Of a stretch of 9,414 bases of DNA, positions 5,778 to 9,414 are shown in pieces. The stretch's first letter is position 1; each line of letters starts with the position of its first letter. The stretch spans positions 1 to 9,414 of the forward strand of contig JAEYXX010000050.1 in assembly GCA_023431055.1 (NCBI GenBank), given 5' to 3'. The position numbers and the translations under genes were made by a program. This DNA is from Pseudomonadota bacterium. GTDB taxonomy: Bacteria; Pseudomonadota; Gammaproteobacteria; Pseudomonadales; Pseudomonadaceae. The notes below the pieces were generated by a model, which saw nothing but the letters and a program-made list of their open reading frames with translations, searched no databases and was not told the origin of the DNA.

Positions 5778-7793
5778 TCAAACCTGCAACAACCGATCCC
5801 TCAGCTTCTGAATCTCATCACGCAACTGCGCGGCGGCTTCGAATTCCAGATCACGCGCCAGGGCGTACATCTTCTCTTCCAACTGACGAATGCGCTTGGT
5901 GATCTCGCTCGGCGAGCGCAGTTCGCTCTCGTAGCGAGCGCTCTCCTCCGCCGCCTTGGCCATGCCCTTGCGCTTGTTGCTGCGCGCCCCCGGCACCACG
6001 GCGCCTTCGAGGATGTCCTTGACGTCCTTCTGCACGCCCTTGGGCACGATGCCATTGGCCTCGTTGAAGGCGATCTGCTTGGCGCGGCGCCGCTCGGTCT
6101 CGCCAATGGCGCGCTGCATCGAGCCGGTCATGTTGTCGGCGTAGAGAATCGCCTTGCCGTTGAGGTTACGCGCCGCCCGGCCAATGGTCTGGATCAACGA
6201 GCGCTCGCTGCGCAGGAAGCCTTCCTTGTCCGCATCGAGAATCGCCACCAGCGACACTTCCGGCATGTCCAGGCCCTCGCGCAGCAGGTTGATGCCCACC
6301 AGCACGTCGAAAGTGCCCAGGCGCAGATCGCGGATAATCTCCACCCGCTCCACCGTATCGATGTCCGAGTGCAAGTAGCGCACCTTGACGTCGTGGTCGC
6401 CCAGGTAGTCGGTCAGGTCCTCGGCCATGCGCTTGGTCAGGGTGGTGACCAGCACGCGCTCGCCCACCGCCACACGCAAACGAATCTCCGAAAGCAGGTC
6501 GTCGACCTGGGTGCGCGCCGGGCGCACCTCCACCTCGGGGTCGACCAGACCGGTGGGCCGCACCACCTGCTCGATCACCCGCCCGGCGTGCTCGGCCTCG
6601 TAAGGCCCAGGCGTAGCGGAAACGAAGATGGTCTGCGGGCTCGCCGCCTCCCACTCCTCGAAACGCATTGGCCGGTTGTCCAGCGCCGACGGCAAACGGA
6701 AGCCGTACTCCACCAGGGTTTCCTTGCGCGAGCGGTCGCCCTTGTACATCGCACCGACCTGCGGCACCGAAACGTGGGACTCATCGATCACCAGCAGCGC
6801 TTCGTCCGGCAGGTAGTCGTAAAGCGTCGGTGGCGGCGCGCCGGCCGGACGACCGGACAGGTAGCGCGAGTAGTTTTCGATGCCGTTGCAGTAGCCCAGC
6901 TCCAGGATCATCTCCAGGTCGAAACGCGTGCGCTGCTCCAGACGCTGCGCCTCCACCAGCTTGTTGGCACCGCGCAGGTACTCCAGACGCTGCTGCAGCT
7001 CGACCTTGATGTGCTCCACCGCCTCCAGCAGGGTCTCGCGCGGAGTGACGTAGTGGCTCTTGGGATAGAAGGTGAAGCGCGGCAGCTTCTGGATCACCTC
7101 ACCAGTCAGCGGATCGAAGGCGCTGATGCTCTCCACCTCATCATCAAACAGCTCGACGCGAATGGCCTCCAGATCCGATTCCGCCGGGAAGATATCGATC
7201 ACATCACCGCGCACGCGGAAGGTGGCGCGGGCAAAATCCATGTCGTTGCGCGTGTACTGCAGCTCAGCCAGGCGGCGCAGCAATGCGCGCTGATCCATCT
7301 TGTCGCCACGGTCGAGGTGCAGCACCATTTTCAGGTACTCCTCGGGGCTGCCCAAGCCGTAGATCGAGGACACGGTGCAGACCACGATCACGTCCTTGCG
7401 CTCGATCAGCGCCTTGGTCGCCGACAAACGCATCTGCTCGATATGGTCGTTGATCGAGGCGTCCTTCTCGATGAAGGTGTCCGACGACGGCACATAGGCT
7501 TCCGGCTGGTAGTAGTCGTAGTAGGAGACGAAATACTCCACCGCGTTGTTCGGGAAGAACGCCTTGAACTCGCCATACAGCTGCGCGGCCAGGGTCTTGT
7601 TCGGCGCCAGCACCAGGGTCGGGCGCTGCACCTGGGCGATCACGTTGGCGATGGAAAAGGTCTTGCCCGAGCCGGTCACGCCCAGCAGGGTCTGGTGCGA
7701 AAGCCCCGCCTCCAGCCCCTCGACCATCTGCCGGATCGCCTCGGGCTGATCGCCTGCGGGCTTGAAACGGGTAACCAGTTGGAACTCGGACAT
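5778..7793 (-). CDS. uvrB: UvrABC excision nuclease subunit B
   Basis: Nucleotide-excision-repair helicase-like ATPase of 671 residues, standard length. It receives damaged DNA from UvrA, verifies the lesion and recruits UvrC. Visible parts: Walker A GVTGSGKT (38-45); the aromatic beta-hairpin segment [20 protein letters not shown] (90-109), which inserts between strands; motif II DESH (337-340); motif [12 protein letters not shown] (391-399); motif [14 protein letters not shown] (500-512); motif [11 protein letters not shown] (535-543). The C-terminal UVR coiled coil (about 628-665) binds UvrC. A longer reading from 7889 is open, but the ATG at 7793 gives the canonical MSEFQL start and has GAGG about 6 bases upstream. 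It converges on the efflux genes across the REPIN array. No LexA box was found upstream. Confidence 0.98.
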   Translation of the reverse strand: MSEFQLVTRFKPAGDQPEAIRQMVEGLEAGLSHQTLLGVTGSGKTFSIANVIAQVQRPTLVLAPNKTLAAQLYGEFKAFFPNNAVEYFVSYYDYYQPEAYVPSSDTFIEKDASINDHIEQMRLSATKALIERKDVIVVCTVSSIYGLGSPEEYLKMVLHLDRGDKMDQRALLRRLAELQYTRNDMDFARATFRVRGDVIDIFPAESDLEAIRVELFDDEVESISAFDPLTGEVIQKLPRFTFYPKSHYVTPRETLLEAVEHIKVELQQRLEYLRGANKLVEAQRLEQRTRFDLEMILELGYCNGIENYSRYLSGRPAGAPPPTLYDYLPDEALLVIDESHVSVPQVGAMYKGDRSRKETLVEYGFRLPSALDNRPMRFEEWEAASPQTIFVSATPGPYEAEHAGRVIEQVVRPTGLVDPEVEVRPARTQVDDLLSEIRLRVAVGERVLVTTLTKRMAEDLTDYLGDHDVKVRYLHSDIDTVERVEIIRDLRLGTFDVLVGINLLREGLDMPEVSLVAILDADKEGFLRSERSLIQTIGRAARNLNGKAILYADNMTGSMQRAIGETERRRAKQIAFNEANGIVPKGVQKDVKDILEGAVVPGARSNKRKGMAKAAEESARYESELRSPSEITKRIRQLEEKMYALARDLEFEAAAQLRDEIQKLRDRLLQV

Positions 7794-7835
7794 ACAAACC
7801 TCGATGAACGACTGTGACGCACTGCGACAGGCTAC

Positions 7836-7844
7836 GTCATAGCA
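7836..7844 (-). promoter_or_regulatory. Candidate extended -10 promoter for uvrB
   Basis: On the minus strand TGCTATGAC (7836-7844) is an extended -10 element (TGn plus TATGAC) about 43 bp upstream of the uvrB ATG. The -35 position at normal spacing (CAGTTG) is poor; TTGCCC lies only 14 bp away. An extended -10 can compensate for this. Predicted start is near 7829. This is the best candidate seen in the gap, from short motifs only. Confidence 0.4.
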
Positions 7845-7916
7845 TGCATGGCATGGGGCAACTGCGGACGAAGTCCTTTTCCCTGACAAACGCCCTTAAT
7901 TCAGGCATTTGTGCTG

Positions 7917-7952
7917 TCGCCCCGGAAAGACAGGGTCGCTATACTAACGCCC
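7917..7952 (+). promoter_or_regulatory. Candidate promoter of the aminotransferase gene
   Basis: TATACT (7940-7945) is a good -10 hexamer, followed by AACGCCCCG, a GC-rich stretch up to the likely start near 7952. The -35 at 17-bp spacing (TCGCCC, 7917-7922) is weak. It would give a leader of about 77 nt. A 6-bp inverted repeat in that leader (GCCCCC 7963-7968 with GGGGGC 7983-7988) could form a hairpin; its role is unknown. Confidence 0.5.
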
Positions 7953-8028
7953 CGTCTGGCACGCCCCCTAGCGCTTGTTCACGGGGGCTCTGATCTCAAC
8001 CTCTCACTTTCGAGCAGCCGCATCCATC

Positions 8029-9225
8029 ATGAGTCTCTTCTCCGCCGTCGAAATGGCTCCGCGCGATCCCATCCTGGGCCTCAACGAAGCATTCAACGCC
8101 GACACCCGCAGCACCAAGGTCAACCTTGGCGTGGGCGTCTACTACAACGAGGAGGGGCGAATTCCGCTGCTGCGCGCCGTCGCAGAAGCCGAAAAAGCGC
8201 GCATCGAGGCCCACGCACCGCGTGGCTACCTGCCGATCGAAGGCATCGCCGCCTACGACAAGGCCGTGCAGGAACTGCTGTTCGGCAAGGGCGCCGCCCT
8301 GATCGAAGCCGGCCGCGTGATCACCACCCAGGCCCTGGGCGGCACCGGCGCGCTGAAGATCGGCGCCGACTTCCTCAAGCGCCTGCTGCCGGACGCCACC
8401 GTGGCCATCAGCGACCCGAGCTGGGAGAACCACCGCGCCCTGTTCGAATCCGCCGGCTTCCCGGTGCAGAACTACCGCTACTACGACCCGTTCAGCAACG
8501 GCGTGAACCGCGGCGGCATGCTCGAAGACCTGCGCAACCTGCCGGCACGCTCCATCGTCGTACTGCACGCCTGCTGCCACAACCCGACCGGCGTCGACCT
8601 GCAGCTGGAAGACTGGAAAGCCGTATTGGAAGTGCTGCGCGAGCGTGAGCACGTGCCCTTCCTCGACATCGCCTACCAGGGTTTCGGCGACGGCATCGAG
8701 CAGGACGCCGAAGCCGTGCGCCTGTTCGCCGAATCGGGCCTGGAGTTCTTCGTCTCCAGCTCCTTCTCCAAGTCGTTCTCGCTGTACGGCGAGCGCGTCG
8801 GCGCCCTGTCGCTGGTCACCAGCAGCCGCGAAGAATCCACTCGCGTCCTCTCGCAGCTCAAGCGCGTGATCCGCACCAACTACTCCAACCCGCCGACCCA
8901 CGGCGCCACCGTGGTCGCCAGCGTACTCAACAGTCCCGAGCTGCGCGCCATGTGGGAAGCCGAGCTGGGCGAAATGCGCGACCGCATCCGCAGCATGCGC
9001 CTGGCCATGGTCGAGCAGCTGGCGGCCCTGGGCGCCAAGCGCGACTTCGGCTTCGTCGCCGAGCAGCGCGGCATGTTCTCCTACTCCGGCCTCACCGTGG
9101 AACAAGTGGAACGCCTCAAGGAAGAGTTCGGCATCTACGCCGTCGGCACCGGCCGCATCTGCGTCGCAGCGCTGAACAACGGCAACCTGGACAGCGTCAC
9201 CCGCGCCATCCACGCCGTACTGTAA
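8029..9225 (+). CDS. Class I aspartate/aromatic amino acid aminotransferase (AspC/TyrB-like)
   Basis: PLP-dependent aminotransferase of 398 residues, the AspC/TyrB length. It should transfer the amino group between aspartate or aromatic amino acids and 2-oxoglutarate in the cytoplasm. SSSFSKSFSLYGERVG (243-258) carries the PLP-binding K248 and the phosphate-binding R256. HNPTG (184-188) supplies the cofactor-contacting N185, and DIAYQGF (213-219) supplies D213 and Y216. W132 stacks on PLP. R376 in GTGRICVA binds the substrate alpha-carboxylate, and R282 in IRTNYSNPP matches the arginine that binds the side-chain carboxylate of aspartate. The ATG at 8029 fits the family N-terminus (MSLFSAVEMAPRDPILGL); a TTG at 7975 would only add 18 unlike residues. 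No strong ribosome site is visible. Sequence cannot separate Asp from Tyr/Phe preference. It is followed by an intrinsic terminator. Confidence 0.95.
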   Translation: MSLFSAVEMAPRDPILGLNEAFNADTRSTKVNLGVGVYYNEEGRIPLLRAVAEAEKARIEAHAPRGYLPIEGIAAYDKAVQELLFGKGAALIEAGRVITTQALGGTGALKIGADFLKRLLPDATVAISDPSWENHRALFESAGFPVQNYRYYDPFSNGVNRGGMLEDLRNLPARSIVVLHACCHNPTGVDLQLEDWKAVLEVLREREHVPFLDIAYQGFGDGIEQDAEAVRLFAESGLEFFVSSSFSKSFSLYGERVGALSLVTSSREESTRVLSQLKRVIRTNYSNPPTHGATVVASVLNSPELRAMWEAELGEMRDRIRSMRLAMVEQLAALGAKRDFGFVAEQRGMFSYSGLTVEQVERLKEEFGIYAVGTGRICVAALNNGNLDSVTRAIHAVL

Positions 9226-9244
9226 GCGTCAGCAACTGCCCAAG

Positions 9245-9271
9245 AACGCCGGCCCATAAGCCGGCGTTTTT
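9245..9271 (+). terminator. Intrinsic terminator of the aminotransferase gene
   Basis: AACGCCGGC (9245-9253), a 6-base loop CCATAA (9254-9259) and GCCGGCGTT (9260-9268) form a perfect 9-bp GC-rich stem running into TTTTT (9267-9271). It starts 19 bp after the stop codon and is a classical Rho-independent terminator. Confidence 0.95.
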
Positions 9272-9309
9272 GTATGCACCAACAGTCCCTGTAGATACTC
9301 TGTTAGCGA

Positions 9310-9414
9310 TCAAGCGTTTTTCAGGTGTTCTTCGCTGAATAGCTCGGATGAGTCGAAAGGCACGCCGAGCTTCAGGCAAGCCCAGACACCTGTCAGATAT
9401 TTACGCATGACCGC
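9310..9414 (-). CDS. Probable IS110-family transposase, C-terminal end only (partial)
   Basis: On the minus strand an open frame enters at the window edge and runs 34 codons to a TGA at 9310-9312. It ends with the pieces VMRKYLTGVWACLKLGVPFD, SSELFSEEH and LKNA. The RKYLTGVWACLK..G..FD..xLFSxxHLKxA pattern looks like the C-terminus of IS110/IS116-type transposases (DEDD nuclease family with a C-terminal Tnp20-type domain). This is recognition from memory on a short piece. The stretch 9272-9414 is visibly less GC-rich than the rest of the window, consistent with a mobile element. One end of the element should lie between the terminator (9271) and this stop. The catalytic parts are outside the window, so whether the gene is intact cannot be told. 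Confidence 0.6.
   Translation of the reverse strand, partial: AVMRKYLTGVWACLKLGVPFDSSELFSEEHLKNA

Noticed and set aside
5676..7817. Open frame of 713 codons on the plus strand opposite uvrB
   Set aside because: Antisense shadow of uvrB, rich in Arg, His, Gln and Leu, starting inside a REPIN unit. High GC at third positions removes stops on the opposite strand.
7812..7830. LexA (SOS) box upstream of uvrB, CTGT...ACAG
   Set aside because: The half-sites at 7812-7830 are 11 bases apart and those at 7914-7933 are 12 apart, while a LexA box requires 8.
7866..7880. Terminator-like GGAC-GAA-GTCC followed by TTTT
   Set aside because: The stem is only 4 bp, and no gene on the plus strand ends just before it.
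7794..7889. N-terminal extension of UvrB to a start at 7889
   Set aside because: The family begins at MSEFQL-type sequence, and GAGG lies at proper distance before the ATG at 7793.
7996..9213. Open frame of 405 codons on the minus strand opposite the aminotransferase
   Set aside because: Shadow frame; the plus-strand reading carries all catalytic residues of the aminotransferase.

Overview
The window reads as chromosomal DNA of a Pseudomonas species. GC is high, the REP-type palindromes carry the GTRGGAG...GCGA ends common in this genus, and the gene order (tRNA-Ala, gltX, LysR regulator, HlyD/EmrA-type protein, EmrB-type transporter, uvrB, class I aminotransferase) matches what I recall of the P. 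aeruginosa PA3134-PA3139 region. That comparison is from memory, not a search. The species cannot be fixed from here; the repeat family suggests the P. mendocina/pseudoalcaligenes side of the genus, but only weakly.

Layout: (1) 1-220 holds the 5' end of a tRNA-Ala gene on the minus strand, its sigma70 promoter with a GC-rich discriminator, and a REP doublet behind gltX. (2) 221-1702 is gltX (minus), and 1737-2657 is a LysR-type regulator (minus) lying 34 bp upstream of gltX. (3) 2658-2764 is a divergent control region with several small dyads. (4) 2765-3814 and 3804-5354 are an overlapping EmrA/EmrB-type efflux pair (plus). (5) 5355-5777 is a convergent intergenic region filled with four tandem REPIN-like hairpins and a degenerate fifth core. 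(6) 5778-7793 is uvrB (minus). (7) 7794-8028 is the divergent uvrB/aminotransferase promoter region. (8) 8029-9225 is an aspartate/aromatic aminotransferase (plus), closed by a strong intrinsic terminator at 9245-9271. (9) 9310-9414 is the C-terminal end of what looks like an IS110-family transposase (minus), running off the window.

Functionally this is a housekeeping block (translation, DNA repair, amino acid metabolism) with a self-contained drug or metabolite efflux module and its probable regulator in the middle. I see no evidence for an undescribed multi-gene system. The most informative non-coding signal is the REPIN array. Its units covary at two levels: a local stem within each REP, and the long stem between paired REPs. 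The linkers are duplicated too, so the array grew by tandem duplication and not by independent insertion.
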